From: Pseudomonas viciae
GTDB lineage: Bacteria > Pseudomonadota > Gammaproteobacteria > Pseudomonadales > Pseudomonadaceae
Length of the DNA: 64,000 bases
Reading direction: 5' to 3'
Assembly: GCF_004786035.1 (NCBI RefSeq)
Contig: NZ_CP035088.1
Span: 5,530,001 to 5,594,000, forward strand
Position numbers and translations under genes: made by a program
Shown: positions 48,733 through 58,624 of the stretch, in pieces
Layout: each line of letters starts with the position of its first letter
Numbering within the stretch: position 1 is the stretch's first letter
The notes under the pieces: generated by a model
What the model saw: the letters and a program-made list of their open reading frames with translations, nothing else
The model's database searches: none
What the model was told of the DNA's origin: nothing

Positions 48733-50871
48733 ATGAAATTCAAATCGATCCAGTTTTCCGTGGCCGCCCTGGCGGGTGCCATCGTGCTCAGCGTGGTCGG
48801 CGCCCTGGTGCTGTACGCGTTGTTTGCCGGCGCCCGCACCCAGGACATGGTGCAACAACGGACCAAAGCACAGTTCGAGCAGCTCATCGAACAACGCCTC
48901 AGCGCCCTGGCCCGCACCCAGGCGAGCCTGATCCAACGGGAACTGGAAGCACCGCTGCAGCTCGCCCGCGGCCTGGCCACCAGCAACGCCTTGATGGGCA
49001 TGAACGGCCCGGATGGCAACCCGCAACTGAAGGTGCCTCGCGAGCAAATGATCAGCCTGCTGCGCGAAACCGTGGTGCGCAACCCGAAGGTCCTTGGCGC
49101 CTACATCGCCTGGGAACCGAACGCCATCGACCACGACGACGCCAATTACGTGAACAGCCCCGTGGTTGGCATGGAAACCAACGGGCGCTTCCTGCCGTGG
49201 TGGTTTCGCAATCAGGATGGCAGCCTGGGCCTGGAAAAACTCGCCGACGTAACCGACCAGAAACTGCTGTCCACCGGCATCCGCGCCAGTGAGTACTACC
49301 TGTGCTCCCAGGACAGCAGGAAAGCCTGCGTGATCGACCCGGCGCCCTACCGCGTCGGCGCCACCATGACCATGCTCGCCTCGTTCATCGAGCCGATCAT
49401 GATCGATGGCAAGTTCCAGGGCATCGCCGGGGCCGACCTGTCGGTGAACTTCATCCAGGACATGCTCGTTGCCGCCGACAGCAAGCTGTACAACGGCGCC
49501 GGGGAAATGGCCCTGCTCTCGAGCAACAACCGGCTGGTGGCCTTCACCAAGGACCCGAGCAAACTCGGGGAAAAGGCCAGCGACCTGCTCGACACCAGTG
49601 AGCTGGATAACCTGGCCAAGCTCGGTGTTGGCGAAGTGCGTTACGACATCGATGAAGAGCATGGGCATATCGAGGTGTACATGCCGTTCGGCATCGGCGA
49701 GACCGATGCCCGCTGGACGCTGATGCTGCAACTGCCGCTGAATGCGGTGATGGCCGATCTGTTGGCGTTGCAGAAAGACCTCAACCAACAACGCGAGACC
49801 GACATCTTCGGCATGGCCATGGTCGGCTTGGTGATTGCCGGTATTGGCCTGTTGGTTATCTGGCTAGTGGGCCACGGCATCGCCCGGCCGCTCAAGCAAA
49901 TGGTGGCGATGCTCGAGGATATCGCCCAAGGCGAAGGCGATCTGACCCGGCGCCTGGTGAGCGACCGCGCCGACGAACTGGGCGCGATTGCCAGGGGCTT
50001 CAATACTTTCCTGAGCAAGTTGCAGGGGATGATTACCCAAGTGGTGACCTCGGTGCAGAGTGTCAGCGACTCATCGGAGCACACCGCCGACATCGCGATC
50101 CGTACCAATCAGGGGGTGCATAAGCAGATGTCGGAGATCGATCTGGTCGCCACCGCCGTGCACGAAATGACCGCCACCGCCCAGGACGTGGCCCGCAACG
50201 CGACCCAGGCCGCCCAAGCCGCCAGTCACGCCGACCAGGCCGCCAGCCAGGGCATGCAGATCGTGCGGGACACCTCCACCTCCATCGGCGCCCTGGCCGT
50301 GGAAATCGGCAAGGCCGTGAGCGTGGTACAAACCCTGGCCAAGGACAGCGAGAACATCAACGCAATCCTCACCGCCATTCGCGGGATCGCCGAACAGACC
50401 AACCTGCTGGCCCTCAACGCGGCCATCGAAGCGGCCCGGGCCGGTGAACAAGGGCGTGGTTTTGCGGTGGTGGCCGATGAAGTGCGCAATCTGGCGCAGA
50501 AGACCCAGCAGGCCACGGGAGAAATCCAGTCGATGATCCAACAGTTGCAGCAAGGCACCCGGGATGTGGTGCGGGTGATGGAAGACAGCCAGCACCGCAC
50601 CGATGAAAGCGTGCAGCACGCGGCGAAAGCGGCCCAGGCCCTGGAAACCATCACTCAGGCGGTGTCGGTGATCAACGACATGAACACCCAGATCGCCAGC
50701 GCCGCCGAGGAACAAAGCGCCGTGGCCGACGACATCAACCGTAACGTGATCAACATCGGGCAAGTGGCGAACGAAGTGGCCAGCGGCGCCGACGAATCCA
50801 GCGCGGCCAGTGCCGGCTTGACCAAGCTGGCAGAGCAGCAGCGGCGGTTGATCAATCAGTTCAGGGTTTGA
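48733..50871 (+). CDS. Methyl-accepting chemotaxis protein with double-Cache sensor
   Basis: Transmembrane chemoreceptor. The 712-residue protein has a first membrane segment (about 7-31), a large periplasmic double-Cache (dCache_1) domain (about 35-355) with [10 protein letters not shown] and [13 protein letters not shown], a second membrane segment (about 360-381), a HAMP domain with [27 protein letters not shown], and the signalling hairpin ([23 protein letters not shown], tip near 550-588). dCache receptors often bind amino acids or organic acids; the ligand here is unknown. The frame upstream of ATG 48733 is rejected. Confidence 0.92.
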   Translation: MKFKSIQFSVAALAGAIVLSVVGALVLYALFAGARTQDMVQQRTKAQFEQLIEQRLSALARTQASLIQRELEAPLQLARGLATSNALMGMNGPDGNPQLKVPREQMISLLRETVVRNPKVLGAYIAWEPNAIDHDDANYVNSPVVGMETNGRFLPWWFRNQDGSLGLEKLADVTDQKLLSTGIRASEYYLCSQDSRKACVIDPAPYRVGATMTMLASFIEPIMIDGKFQGIAGADLSVNFIQDMLVAADSKLYNGAGEMALLSSNNRLVAFTKDPSKLGEKASDLLDTSELDNLAKLGVGEVRYDIDEEHGHIEVYMPFGIGETDARWTLMLQLPLNAVMADLLALQKDLNQQRETDIFGMAMVGLVIAGIGLLVIWLVGHGIARPLKQMVAMLEDIAQGEGDLTRRLVSDRADELGAIARGFNTFLSKLQGMITQVVTSVQSVSDSSEHTADIAIRTNQGVHKQMSEIDLVATAVHEMTATAQDVARNATQAAQAASHADQAASQGMQIVRDTSTSIGALAVEIGKAVSVVQTLAKDSENINAILTAIRGIAEQTNLLALNAAIEAARAGEQGRGFAVVADEVRNLAQKTQQATGEIQSMIQQLQQGTRDVVRVMEDSQHRTDESVQHAAKAAQALETITQAVSVINDMNTQIASAAEEQSAVADDINRNVINIGQVANEVASGADESSAASAGLTKLAEQQRRLINQFRV

Positions 50872-50880
50872 TCCACGGGC

Positions 50881-50979
50881 CTCATCGCGAGCAAGCTCGC
50901 TCCCACAAGGGATTGGCGGTGAACACACTTTTTGTGAACACCCGCAGCCAATGTGGGAGCGGGCTTGCTCGCGATGAGG
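50881..50979. repeat. REP doublet (REPIN), GTGGGAGC type
   Basis: CTCATCGCGAGCAAGCTCGCTCCCACA and the inverse TGTGGGAGCGGGCTTGCTCGCGATGAG enclose about 45 bp. It lies between convergent genes. Confidence 0.88.
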
Positions 50980-51000
50980 CCAGCACAGACGCCTCAACAC

Positions 51001-51624
51001 TCAAGCCGGGGTCAGGCACTCCGGGCCGTTGAGCTTCGGGTCATTGACCATGTTGGCCAGCACCCGCTCGCGCAGTTGTGCCGGTTCGCTGGCCAGAAGC
51101 CCTTGCAAGGCGTGCAGTGGTGTCTCGGGATCGAGCCACAGGCGCTGACCCTCTTCGTCCAGGATCAACGGCCGGCGCTGACCCGCCGCCGGCTGAGTGA
51201 TAACCGCCGTGCTCAGCCACACCTGTTCCTGCACCGGATACGCCTCCCAGATCGCGGCAAAAAACAACGACGAGCCCTCCCCTGGCGTCAGCCAGTACGG
51301 ACGCTTGCGCGTGCCGCCACGCCATTCATAGAAGCCGTTGGCCGGCAGCAGGCAGCGACGCTGGCGCAAGGCTTCACGGAACATCGGCTGCTCGGCCACG
51401 GTTTCGGCCCGGGCATGGGCCGGGGTGCGGGACAGGTCGGTCAGCCACGGCGGCGTCAGCCCCCAGCGCGCCCGGGCCAACTCACGCTGGCCCTCGGCGC
51501 CGGCGCGCAGCATCAGCACCGAATCGTTGGGCGAAATATTCCATTGGGCCTTCTGATCGGCAGGAAAGCCGGGCAAGGCCGCGAAGGCGGGGTTCCAGCG
51601 AAACAGGGCATAACGTCCACACAT
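51001..51624 (-). CDS. Divergent SRAP-domain (YedK/HMCES-like) protein
   Basis: SRAP proteins shield abasic sites in single-stranded DNA through a covalent link to Cys2. The start MCGRYALF at 51624 exposes Cys2 after Met removal; the frame's earlier GTG/ATG (to 51636) would not. The 207-residue protein keeps WGLTPPW, ARAET and PANGFYEW (Glu100). The Asn usually found before ARAET is His71 here, and the usual HxRMP active-site His is replaced (GQRRPLIL, residues 148-155). It may bind but not crosslink normally. Downstream of the DUF2007 gene on the same strand. Confidence 0.87.
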   Translation of the reverse strand: MCGRYALFRWNPAFAALPGFPADQKAQWNISPNDSVLMLRAGAEGQRELARARWGLTPPWLTDLSRTPAHARAETVAEQPMFREALRQRRCLLPANGFYEWRGGTRKRPYWLTPGEGSSLFFAAIWEAYPVQEQVWLSTAVITQPAAGQRRPLILDEEGQRLWLDPETPLHALQGLLASEPAQLRERVLANMVNDPKLNGPECLTPA

Positions 51625-51659
51625 GGGGCAACACAACTCTTGATCAAACGGCCGCCAGC

Positions 51660-51920
51660 CTAACAGACCAGCGTGCCGGGGTAGCTCTCCGGCTCATCGC
51701 CGGGCAGCGGCAATGCCGCATTGTACGCGGCGATCAAGTCCCGGGCGTATTGCGCCTGATCGTCCTCCACCGCCAGCCCCAACAGCCCGTGCATCGGCAA
51801 CTCCCCGGCGCCGCCCATCAAATCACGACCCACCAGGTGCGCCCTGATGCCTTCGCTGGCGAGCATGCCCTGGAGCAACTCGCCTTCCATCAGATTTTCC
51901 AGCTCATAGATTCGTCGCAT
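51660..51920 (-). CDS. DUF2007-domain protein
   Basis: Small predicted signal-transducing PII-like protein family (DUF2007); role unknown. The 86-residue product MRRIYELENLMEGELLQGMLASEGIRAHLVG has the family start and the GLLGLAVEDDQAQYARDLIAAYN segment. ATG at 51920 follows a GGGGGCGTCC run and fits the family start. ATG at 51932 overlaps the stop of the upstream CPXCG gene (TGATG) and may be used for coupled translation. Confidence 0.82.
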   Translation of the reverse strand: MRRIYELENLMEGELLQGMLASEGIRAHLVGRDLMGGAGELPMHGLLGLAVEDDQAQYARDLIAAYNAALPLPGDEPESYPGTLVC

Positions 51921-51931
51921 GGACGCCCCCA

Positions 51932-52114
51932 TCACTCGTTTTCGCTAAAAACCTCGAGATGCCACTCCTCACCATGGACCTGCAGTACGAAGGTTATCGG
52001 CCGGCAACAAACCTGACAGTCCTCGATATAGGTCTGGTCGCCACCGGACAGGTCCACCGAAGTCTCCACTTCCTCACCACAATACGGACATTCATACAGA
52101 GCGGTTTCCAGCAT
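51932..52114 (-). CDS. CPXCG-motif cysteine-rich small protein
   Basis: 60-residue protein, [21 protein letters not shown], with CPYCG and a second CQVCCRP pair, the pattern of a small zinc-ribbon. Function is unknown; the family is conserved in gammaproteobacteria. ATG at 52114 follows TGGGAGA. It ends on the first base of a possible DUF2007 start, so the two are likely one unit. Confidence 0.85.
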   Translation of the reverse strand: MLETALYECPYCGEEVETSVDLSGGDQTYIEDCQVCCRPITFVLQVHGEEWHLEVFSENE

Positions 52115-52252
52115 CGCGGTCTCCCAGGTGACTTGTGCGTATAATCGCCGGTCTATTTGCAGGGCTATTTTTGCCTGGCTTATCTTCCAGGCCGTGCCCC
52201 GTCGTTTTTTGATCGAACCTTTACTTACCCTAGCCGTTTCCAACAAGAGAGC

Positions 52253-53419
52253 ATGATGGGCGAATTCGATGCCATCCGACCTTACGACGACAGCGAAGTC
52301 CCAGCGGTGCTGGCACGGCTGCTCGGCGACAAGGCGTTTCTAGATATCCTCACCCACTTCCGCTTCCCGCGCCTGGCCGGCGCCTTCGGCTGGATGCTCA
52401 AACCCCTTATAGCGCAAAGATTGCGTCGCGAGTTCGCCGGTGTGACGTCAGTCGCCACTTTGCAGGACAAGGTGGAGTTCTACGTCGATCACACCATCGA
52501 GCGCGCCACCGATGGCGTGACGTATACCGGGGTGGAGCAATTCAAGTCCGGCAGTGCGTACCTGTTCATCGCCAACCACCGCGACATCGTGATGGACCCG
52601 GCCTTCGTCAACTATGCCGTGTACCACGCCGGCTTGCCGACGCCGCGCATCGCCATTGGCGACAACCTGCTGCAAAAGCCCTTTGTCAGCGACCTGATGC
52701 GCCTGAACAAGAGCTTCATCGTGCACCGCTCCATCACCGGGCGGCGGGAAAAAATGGCGGCGTACCAGTTGTTGTCGGCGTACATCAACCATTCGATCCG
52801 CAACGATTGCGCCTCGATCTGGATCGCCCAGGCCGAAGGTCGGGCCAAGGACGGCGACGACCGGACTGAATCGGCAATCCTCAAGATGTTCCACATGAGC
52901 CGCAAGGACGAGCCGTTTGGCGAGGTGATCCAGTCACTGAACCTCACGCCGGTGTCCATCAGCTACGAATACGACCCGTGCGACCAGGCCAAGGCCCGCG
53001 AGTTGTACATCCGCGCCACCACCGGCACCTACACCAAGGCGCCGGGCGAGGACGATGTGAGCATCGCCACGGGCATCACCGGCTACAAGGGCCGCGTGCA
53101 TGTGAATTTCGCCGCGCCGATCACCGAGCTGTTCGAGGACACCAAGCAATTGGCCCAGGAGATGGACCGGCAGATTCTCGGCGGCTATCGCCTGTTCCCG
53201 GTGCACTACCTGGCCTACGCCCAATGGGCCGATGCCGACCCACAGTTGCAGGTGCCCAAGGCGGCCGAGGTGTTTGATGCCGAGGAATTGGCCAAGGCCC
53301 AGGAAGAATGGCAACGCCGGCTGGACGCTTGCCCACAGGAACACCGGCCGTTCCTGGTGCTGCAATATGCAACGCCGGTGCGCAATCAGTATCGGGTCAA
53401 GGCGGGGTTGGCGCTGTAA
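52253..53419 (+). CDS. 1-acylglycerol-3-phosphate acyltransferase-like protein
   Basis: PlsC-type acyltransferase probably acting on a glycerophospholipid intermediate at the inner membrane. The 388-residue protein has the motif I region [16 protein letters not shown], followed by [15 protein letters not shown] and [24 protein letters not shown], equivalents of motifs II-III. Motif I reads H-R-D-I-V-M-D, so the spacing of the His and Asp differs from the usual HX4D. ATG at 52253 follows AAGAGAG; the next codon is also ATG. Substrate not determined. Confidence 0.83.
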   Translation: MMGEFDAIRPYDDSEVPAVLARLLGDKAFLDILTHFRFPRLAGAFGWMLKPLIAQRLRREFAGVTSVATLQDKVEFYVDHTIERATDGVTYTGVEQFKSGSAYLFIANHRDIVMDPAFVNYAVYHAGLPTPRIAIGDNLLQKPFVSDLMRLNKSFIVHRSITGRREKMAAYQLLSAYINHSIRNDCASIWIAQAEGRAKDGDDRTESAILKMFHMSRKDEPFGEVIQSLNLTPVSISYEYDPCDQAKARELYIRATTGTYTKAPGEDDVSIATGITGYKGRVHVNFAAPITELFEDTKQLAQEMDRQILGGYRLFPVHYLAYAQWADADPQLQVPKAAEVFDAEELAKAQEEWQRRLDACPQEHRPFLVLQYATPVRNQYRVKAGLAL

Positions 53420-53448
53420 AACCACGCTTGCGAGAACCTGATGCGGCT

Positions 53449-53483
53449 TTTTGTGGCGAGGGAGCTTGCTCCCTCGCCACAAA
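53449..53483. repeat. REP palindrome
   Basis: TTTTGTGGCGAGGGAG-CTTG-CTCCCTCGCCACAAAA, between convergent genes; may act as a bidirectional stop. Confidence 0.85.
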
Positions 53484-53506
53484 AGCGCCTTTACCCCAGC
53501 GACCTA

Positions 53507-53788
53507 TCAGAACTGCGTACTGATCCACGAAACCAGCAACGCCAGCGCCAGACAGCCAAAACCGAACCGGTAGAAAAACCGGTTCATGCGCTGAGTGGCC
53601 AGGTCCAGCAGCGCTTCGAATCGTTCATTGCCATCACGATTGCGTGCTTCAAGGCAGGCCCGCGCCCGCAGTTCACGGCGGCGCGTGGCGTGCAACACCC
53701 AGCCGCCCGGGCAGGCAAACAGCAATGCGAGCAGGTTGATCAGTTTGGCGGGGTGGGCGGCGAACAACGAAAGCACATGCAACGACAT
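53507..53788 (-). CDS. Small conserved two-segment membrane protein, unknown function
   Basis: 93 residues from ATG at 53788 (MSLHVLSLFAAHPAKLINLLALLFACPGGWVLHATRR). It has one hydrophobic segment near 17-32 and another near the C-terminus (FYRFGFGCLALALLVSW), with a basic Arg-rich loop between. TTGAGG precedes the start. Its family is not recognised. The upstream part of the frame to 53944 overlaps a REP-like fragment and is rejected. Confidence 0.7.
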   Translation of the reverse strand: MSLHVLSLFAAHPAKLINLLALLFACPGGWVLHATRRRELRARACLEARNRDGNERFEALLDLATQRMNRFFYRFGFGCLALALLVSWISTQF

Positions 53789-54019
53789 CACAAACCTCAA
53801 GCGAAAATCGGACAGGACACGCCCGGGACCTACGAACAGGGCGCGGATTCTACCGAAAGCCCACCGCTCTGCGCCGTTTTTTCCGACCAGTAACGATCCC
53901 ACCGCAGCGCTGGGTTCTTTTGTGGCGAGGGGACTGTGCAACACCCTAATTCTTCATGTCACGGTTTCGTCATCTGAGCAGGCCACTCTGTCGCCCTTCA
54001 AACCTGCACGGACCCCATC

Positions 54020-54226
54020 ATGCTTCACGCCGAAAACCAGGATCGTCTCTACCTCATCAGCCCGAGCGAAGAACAACAGAACCTCGTCGGCAGCCTGTCC
54101 TTCAACGTGCAAGATCGACACTGGCTGGTGTATTGCGCCCTCGGCGGCCATCAACACGCCGACCTGCCCGAGACCGACCTGCTGACCGGGATCAGTGTGC
54201 TGGAGTTTTATTCCCAGGCAGCGTGA
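54020..54226 (+). CDS. Small hypothetical protein
   Basis: 68-residue protein MLHAENQDRLYLISPSEEQQ with no signal peptide or membrane segment. The soluble, acidic composition and stop just before a terminator-like hairpin support it as a gene. No family recognised. Confidence 0.6.
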   Translation: MLHAENQDRLYLISPSEEQQNLVGSLSFNVQDRHWLVYCALGGHQHADLPETDLLTGISVLEFYSQAA

Positions 54227-54242
54227 AGATCTCGCCCATAAA

Positions 54243-54282
54243 AAACCCTGTGGGAGCGAGCTTGCTCGCCCCCACAGGGTTT
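54243..54282. terminator. REP-derived hairpin terminator
   Basis: AAACCCTGTGGGAGCGAG-CTTG-CTCGCCCCCACAGGGTTT between two convergent genes; the A/T flanks make it terminator-like on both strands. Confidence 0.75.
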
Positions 54283-54296
54283 ATGGGACGTAATAC

Positions 54297-54881
54297 TTAC
54301 TCAGCCAGCACCTGACCAATGGTCGGGTCCTTGAACAGCCGGGTCAGGGCATCGCTCAATACGTCGCTGACCAGCTTGGTGTTGGTTTCCTGGTTGGGCG
54401 CCATGCCGAAACGCTGGTCCAGGGAGGCGCCGTAACGGCCGCTGTAGCGGCGGTTGGCGTTCTGCACGTCGGAGCGGAAGGTCGCGCCGATGGTCGCTTC
54501 GGTCACGTACATGCCTTCCTTGGGCGACTGGTACTTGAGCTCAGCCAGGGTGACGGTCAATTGCGGCGCATTCATGGCATTGGCGGTGGGGGTGAAACCC
54601 AGCAAACGCACCGCTGCTTCAGCCTGGGCCTGCAGCTTGGGCAGGATCTGCGCGCCCTGCACGGTGATCACGCTGGTTTCCGGGTACAGCCCGCCACGGG
54701 TGCCGAGCGTCGGCGACGGACGACCATCCACGACCCGCACCACCACCGGCTGGCCGCGACCCACAGGCGCCAGTTGGGCATTGAGCGTGGGCTGCGGGTT
54801 AAGTTGTTGCGGGCTGTGGGCGCAGCCGACGAGGGTCAGACTGGTCACAGCGATCAAACCGAACAACAGGCGTTGCAACAT
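54297..54881 (-). CDS. YajG-family lipoprotein
   Basis: 194-residue lipoprotein: signal MLQRLLFGLIAVTSLTLVGC with lipid Cys20, then the YajG-like body (LNAQLAPVGRGQPVVVRVVDGRPSPTLGTRGGLYPETSVITV). In this family the protein is an outer-membrane-associated lipoprotein of unknown function. ATG at 54881 chosen for the signal peptide; the frame to 54935 is rejected. Confidence 0.87.
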   Translation of the reverse strand: MLQRLLFGLIAVTSLTLVGCAHSPQQLNPQPTLNAQLAPVGRGQPVVVRVVDGRPSPTLGTRGGLYPETSVITVQGAQILPKLQAQAEAAVRLLGFTPTANAMNAPQLTVTLAELKYQSPKEGMYVTEATIGATFRSDVQNANRRYSGRYGASLDQRFGMAPNQETNTKLVSDVLSDALTRLFKDPTIGQVLAE

Positions 54882-55086
54882 GCTCTTCTCTCCAGAATCG
54901 GGCACAAACAGGCCGGCAGTATAGCGGTGCGCCATCGCGGTGAACTAGCGCCTTACGATGAATACTGAAATGTCTGACACGGGCCGGCATTACCGGTTCC
55001 TGTCACCCCATTGTCACGATCCTTACACCGGCATGTCATGGCCAGCTGTCAGGCTTGCCCCAAGCTCACCGACCCGGTATCCGATC

Positions 55087-55320
55087 ATGCGCTACCTTAT
55101 TTCCCTGTTCACCCCGCGCCCACATCACCGCAGCTTCGCCCTGCTCGATCGCAACGGCCGTTGCCAGGCCTTCAAGCAGTGCAGCCTGCAGCCCATGGGC
55201 GAAGGTTGGGTGGAAATCGAGGAGATCCGCCTCAACTGGTTGCACCAGCCATTGCCCGCCAGCGCACGCGTGCAAGCACTTGCGGCTCGCGCACGTAACC
55301 GGCAGTTGTTGACCATCTGA
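55087..55320 (+). CDS. Small conserved hypothetical protein
   Basis: 77 residues, MRYLISLFTPRPHHRSFALLDRNGRCQAFKQCSLQPMGEGWVEIEEIRLNWL, a basic soluble protein. The readable hydrophobic pattern and lack of rare codons support it, but no family is recognised. Its ribosome site is weak. It precedes the gene-poor mqo leader. Confidence 0.6.
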   Translation: MRYLISLFTPRPHHRSFALLDRNGRCQAFKQCSLQPMGEGWVEIEEIRLNWLHQPLPASARVQALAARARNRQLLTI

Positions 55321-56056
55321 CCGGACGCCTAATAAAAGTCATTAAACACGACCATTTCCCTGCGTTTCTTCGATACAATCTCCCCCCGATTATAAGGACG
55401 TCTCCTGATCGGGCCTCGCAACACCGCCGATGCGCTGGTATTGGCACCCCGCAACGCCCACAGAGAGCCGCCCACACAGATCGAGTGAAGCTGGCGCGCC
55501 TGCTGTTCCCGGGCAAAACACCACTTTTCGCGAATCTGCAGAGCTGTCATTACGCTCGGTCACTGAGCTGTCTGCCCGTTTTGCCTGTCATGTACTACAT
55601 GGGGGCAACCAAACCGGGCGCGGTGCCAGGCTGGGACAGCCCTTTTTTGAGGTTCACGTCTTCAAAAGAGCGTGAAAAAACGGGTTTTCACAACTTCACG
55701 AGAGTGTGGCGAGCAAATGAATAGTTTTGCGTCTGAACAAGCACCATTAGCGTCTGAAACAGCCCAACGACACAGGACCGGATATCGCTCAAGAACTGGC
55801 GCCTGAAGCCTGTCCGCTACGGATTTGGTTGCACGAACGGATGTCTCGGCCATAAGTCGAATTGCCTGCCCGGCGCTTAAATGAGTTCATGTGACTCTTG
55901 AGGCCAGGCTGCATGCATCCGCAGTAGGTGCGAAAAATTGCGAAGATTCGGACATGGCGATCCTGGCCATGGATACCTGGGGCGCAACTGACCTGCCCCG
56001 CCAATCCTGGCCGCTATGCCGACAATTTGGTGCTGCAGATTTTGGAGACGCGTTAA
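55321..56056. other. 736-bp gene-poor leader upstream of mqo
   Basis: Lower GC than its neighbours. It contains a hairpin GTGAAAA-AACGGG-TTTTCAC (55672-55691), a palindrome CATGTA-C-TACATG (55589-55601) and a possible 79-residue GTG frame at 55485-55724 that matches nothing recognised. It could be a regulatory leader or the decayed remains of a gene; no clear promoter pair was fixed. Confidence 0.45.
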
Positions 56057-57562
56057 ATGGCGCATAACGAAGCAGTCGATGTAGTTCTGGTAGGGGCCGG
56101 CATCATGAGTGCCACCCTGGCCGTACTGCTCAAGGAGCTCGACCCCGCGATCTCGCTGGAAGTCGTCGAGCTGATGGATTCCGGGGCCGCGGAGAGTTCC
56201 AACCCATGGAACAACGCCGGTACCGGCCACGCCGGGCTGTGTGAGCTCAATTACACGCCCCAGGCAGCCGATGGCAGTGTCGACATCAAGAAAGCCGTGC
56301 ACATCAACACCCAGTTCGAGGTGTCGAAGCAGTTCTGGACGTACCTGACAAAAAAAGGCACGTTCGGCTCATCCAAATCGTTCATCGCCCCGGTGCCGCA
56401 CCTGAGTTTCGTGCAGGGTGAGAAAGGCGTGTCGTTCCTGAAGAAGCGCTTCGAACTGATGCGCCAGCACCACGCCTTCGCCGACATGGAATACACCGAA
56501 GACAAGGCCAAGATGGCCGAATGGATGCCGCTGATGATGCCAGGCCGGCCGGCTGACGAAGTCATTGCCGCCACCCGCATCATGAAGGGGACCGACGTCA
56601 ACTTCGGGGCCCTGACCAATCAGTTGCTCAAGCACCTGACCAGCGCCCCGGACACTCAGGTCAAGTACTGCAAGCGCGTCACCGGCCTCAAGCGCAACGG
56701 CAGTGGCTGGACCGTGAGCATCAAGGACGTCAACTCCGGCAGCAGCCGCGAAGTCGATGCCAAGTTCGTGTTCCTCGGCGCCGGTGGTGCTGCGTTGCCG
56801 CTGCTCCAGGCCTCGGGCATCGAAGAGAGCAAAGGTTTCGGCGGCTTCCCGGTCAGCGGCCAATGGCTGCGTTGCGACAACCCGGAAGTGGTCAAGCACC
56901 ACCAGGCCAAGGTCTACAGCCAGGCCGCAGTGGGCTCGCCACCGATGTCGGTGCCGCACCTGGACACGCGCGTGGTCGATGGCAAGAAATCCCTGCTGTT
57001 CGGACCCTACGCCGGTTTCACCACCAAGTTCCTCAAGCACGGTTCGATCATGGACCTGCCGCTGTCGGTACGCGCCGGCAACATCGGCCCGATGCTGGCC
57101 GTGGCCCGGGACAACATGGACCTGACCAAGTACCTGATCAGCGAAGTGATGCAGTCCATGGAGCAACGTTTGGAGTCCCTGCGCCGCTTCTACCCCGAAG
57201 CGAAAGCCGAGGACTGGCGCCTGGAAGTGGCCGGCCAACGGGTGCAGATCATCAAGAAAGACCCGAAGAAAGGCGGCGTCCTACAGTTCGGCACCGAGCT
57301 GGTGGCGGCCAAGGACGGCACCCTCGCCGCCCTGCTCGGCGCCTCGCCAGGCGCTTCGGTGACCGTTTCGATCATGCTGGAACTGATTGAGCGCTGCTTC
57401 CCGGACAAGGCCAAGGGTGAGTGGGCGGCCAAGCTCGCACACATCTTCCCGGCCCGGGAAAAAGTGCTGGAAACCGACGCGGCGCTGTATCACAAGATCA
57501 GCACGCAGAACAACATCGCGCTGGAACTGGTTGAAGACAACAAGGCTCAAAGTTACGCCTGA
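56057..57562 (+). CDS. mqo: Malate:quinone oxidoreductase
   Basis: Membrane-associated FAD enzyme of the TCA cycle that oxidises malate and passes electrons to quinone. The 501-residue protein has the FAD-binding start [24 protein letters not shown], the conserved [20 protein letters not shown], and the C-terminal [21 protein letters not shown]. Length is normal. ATG at 56057 follows TTGGAGACG. A terminator follows. P. aeruginosa has its mqoB at the equivalent place. Confidence 0.96.
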   Translation: MAHNEAVDVVLVGAGIMSATLAVLLKELDPAISLEVVELMDSGAAESSNPWNNAGTGHAGLCELNYTPQAADGSVDIKKAVHINTQFEVSKQFWTYLTKKGTFGSSKSFIAPVPHLSFVQGEKGVSFLKKRFELMRQHHAFADMEYTEDKAKMAEWMPLMMPGRPADEVIAATRIMKGTDVNFGALTNQLLKHLTSAPDTQVKYCKRVTGLKRNGSGWTVSIKDVNSGSSREVDAKFVFLGAGGAALPLLQASGIEESKGFGGFPVSGQWLRCDNPEVVKHHQAKVYSQAAVGSPPMSVPHLDTRVVDGKKSLLFGPYAGFTTKFLKHGSIMDLPLSVRAGNIGPMLAVARDNMDLTKYLISEVMQSMEQRLESLRRFYPEAKAEDWRLEVAGQRVQIIKKDPKKGGVLQFGTELVAAKDGTLAALLGASPGASVTVSIMLELIERCFPDKAKGEWAAKLAHIFPAREKVLETDAALYHKISTQNNIALELVEDNKAQSYA

Positions 57563-57576
57563 TACTGCGTACTTAT

Positions 57577-57611
57577 AAAAAAGCCTCCCGTGCAAACGGG
57601 AGGCTTTTTAA
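57577..57611 (+). terminator. Rho-independent terminator after mqo
   Basis: AAAAAAGCCTCCCG-TGCAAA-CGGGAGGCTTTTTA; can also serve the convergent gene on the minus strand. Confidence 0.92.
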
Positions 57612-57622
57612 TTTCTGCTTTA

Positions 57623-58084
57623 TTACTTCATGCTGAACTTGATGCGTGTTCCGCCATGACGAACATAATCGTCGTCATCTTCAACTTCCAACAACTCTGC
57701 GACACAGGAACCTGCCGGCTTCGCTTCAGCCCAGCGACGATAGGGCATTGTCTGCCCATCACTCACCGGCGCTTTAGCGATATGCCCGAAACTGAAATGA
57801 CAGGCGCGGTTTCCTTGAGTATAAGTAAACGACTCCCGCTCGGCACGCGATTGGGGCAGATAATAGGTTAACTCCTGACTCTCGCCGGGACCCACAAAAA
57901 AGCCGTGGCCTGCATTTTCCGGGGCCTGGGACCAGGTGAAATCGCGGCCCGGAACAATGACCGCTGACGTTGCGTTGAATATTTCCACATTGACGATTTC
58001 ATCGAACGCATTGGAAATCGAACTTGCCAAACAGCCAACCAAAGCCAATAACGCTCCGGCGATATAGGTATTTTTATCTTCCAT
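57623..58084 (-). CDS. Hypothetical protein with N-terminal membrane segment
   Basis: 153 residues from ATG at 58084: MEDKNTYIAGALLALVGCLASSI, a signal or anchor, then a beta-rich region (VNVEIFNATSAVIVPGRDFTWSQAPENAGHGFFVGPGESQELTYYLPQ). GC content is clearly lower than in flanking genes. Not a recognised family; possibly envelope-located. Confidence 0.65.
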   Translation of the reverse strand: MEDKNTYIAGALLALVGCLASSISNAFDEIVNVEIFNATSAVIVPGRDFTWSQAPENAGHGFFVGPGESQELTYYLPQSRAERESFTYTQGNRACHFSFGHIAKAPVSDGQTMPYRRWAEAKPAGSCVAELLEVEDDDDYVRHGGTRIKFSMK

Positions 58085-58275
58085 GATGAACACAGCTCCA
58101 TTTAAACGATTGAATTGAAACCACTTGGCTTCAACGCAAAAGTAATGGAAACCCGGACAAAACAAAACAGCCCGAATGGTGACATAACCTTTCGGACTTT
58201 CTTGAACAAGTAATGGGGATACTTAATAAGAACATTCAAGCGCCCCGAAGGGCGTTGACATGGCCTCTAACGCGC

Positions 58276-58563
58276 TCAGCCACGCGCCTTATTGATCAAC
58301 GCAATATATTCCTCGGCATTGCGCTGGTCCTGGATCAGCGCAACAAAATCGTTGCCATGCTCATCCTTGCCATTGAGGTCGTAGCCGGCCTCGACGAAAA
58401 ACGTCAGGAACCGCTCGAAATCGTCGACCCGCAGGCCGCGGTAGCCCTTGATCAGCTTGTGCAGCGACGGCGAAGTGGCATCGATCGGCTCGAAATTGAG
58501 GAACAGCTTGATCTGTTCATCGCCAATTTCGTCACCAATCACTTGTTTCTTGTCTTTACGCAT
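58276..58563 (-). CDS. PA4642-type conserved hypothetical protein
   Basis: 95-residue soluble protein, MRKDKKQVIGDEIGDEQIKLFLNFEPID ... GYDLNGKDEHGNDFVALIQDQRNAEEYIALINKARG. It is conserved at this position in pseudomonads next to mqo. ATG at 58563 follows GGAG. Role unknown. Confidence 0.78.
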   Translation of the reverse strand: MRKDKKQVIGDEIGDEQIKLFLNFEPIDATSPSLHKLIKGYRGLRVDDFERFLTFFVEAGYDLNGKDEHGNDFVALIQDQRNAEEYIALINKARG

Positions 58564-58624
58564 TGCCGGCTCCAGCTCGCACAGTTCACGGGGCGAGCAG
58601 TTTACCCCCGCCAGGCCCTGGGGC

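Noticed and set aside
55485-55724. 79-residue GTG frame upstream of mqo
   Set aside because: No recognised family, weak start signals, and a hairpin lies inside it. Left as part of the gene-poor leader.
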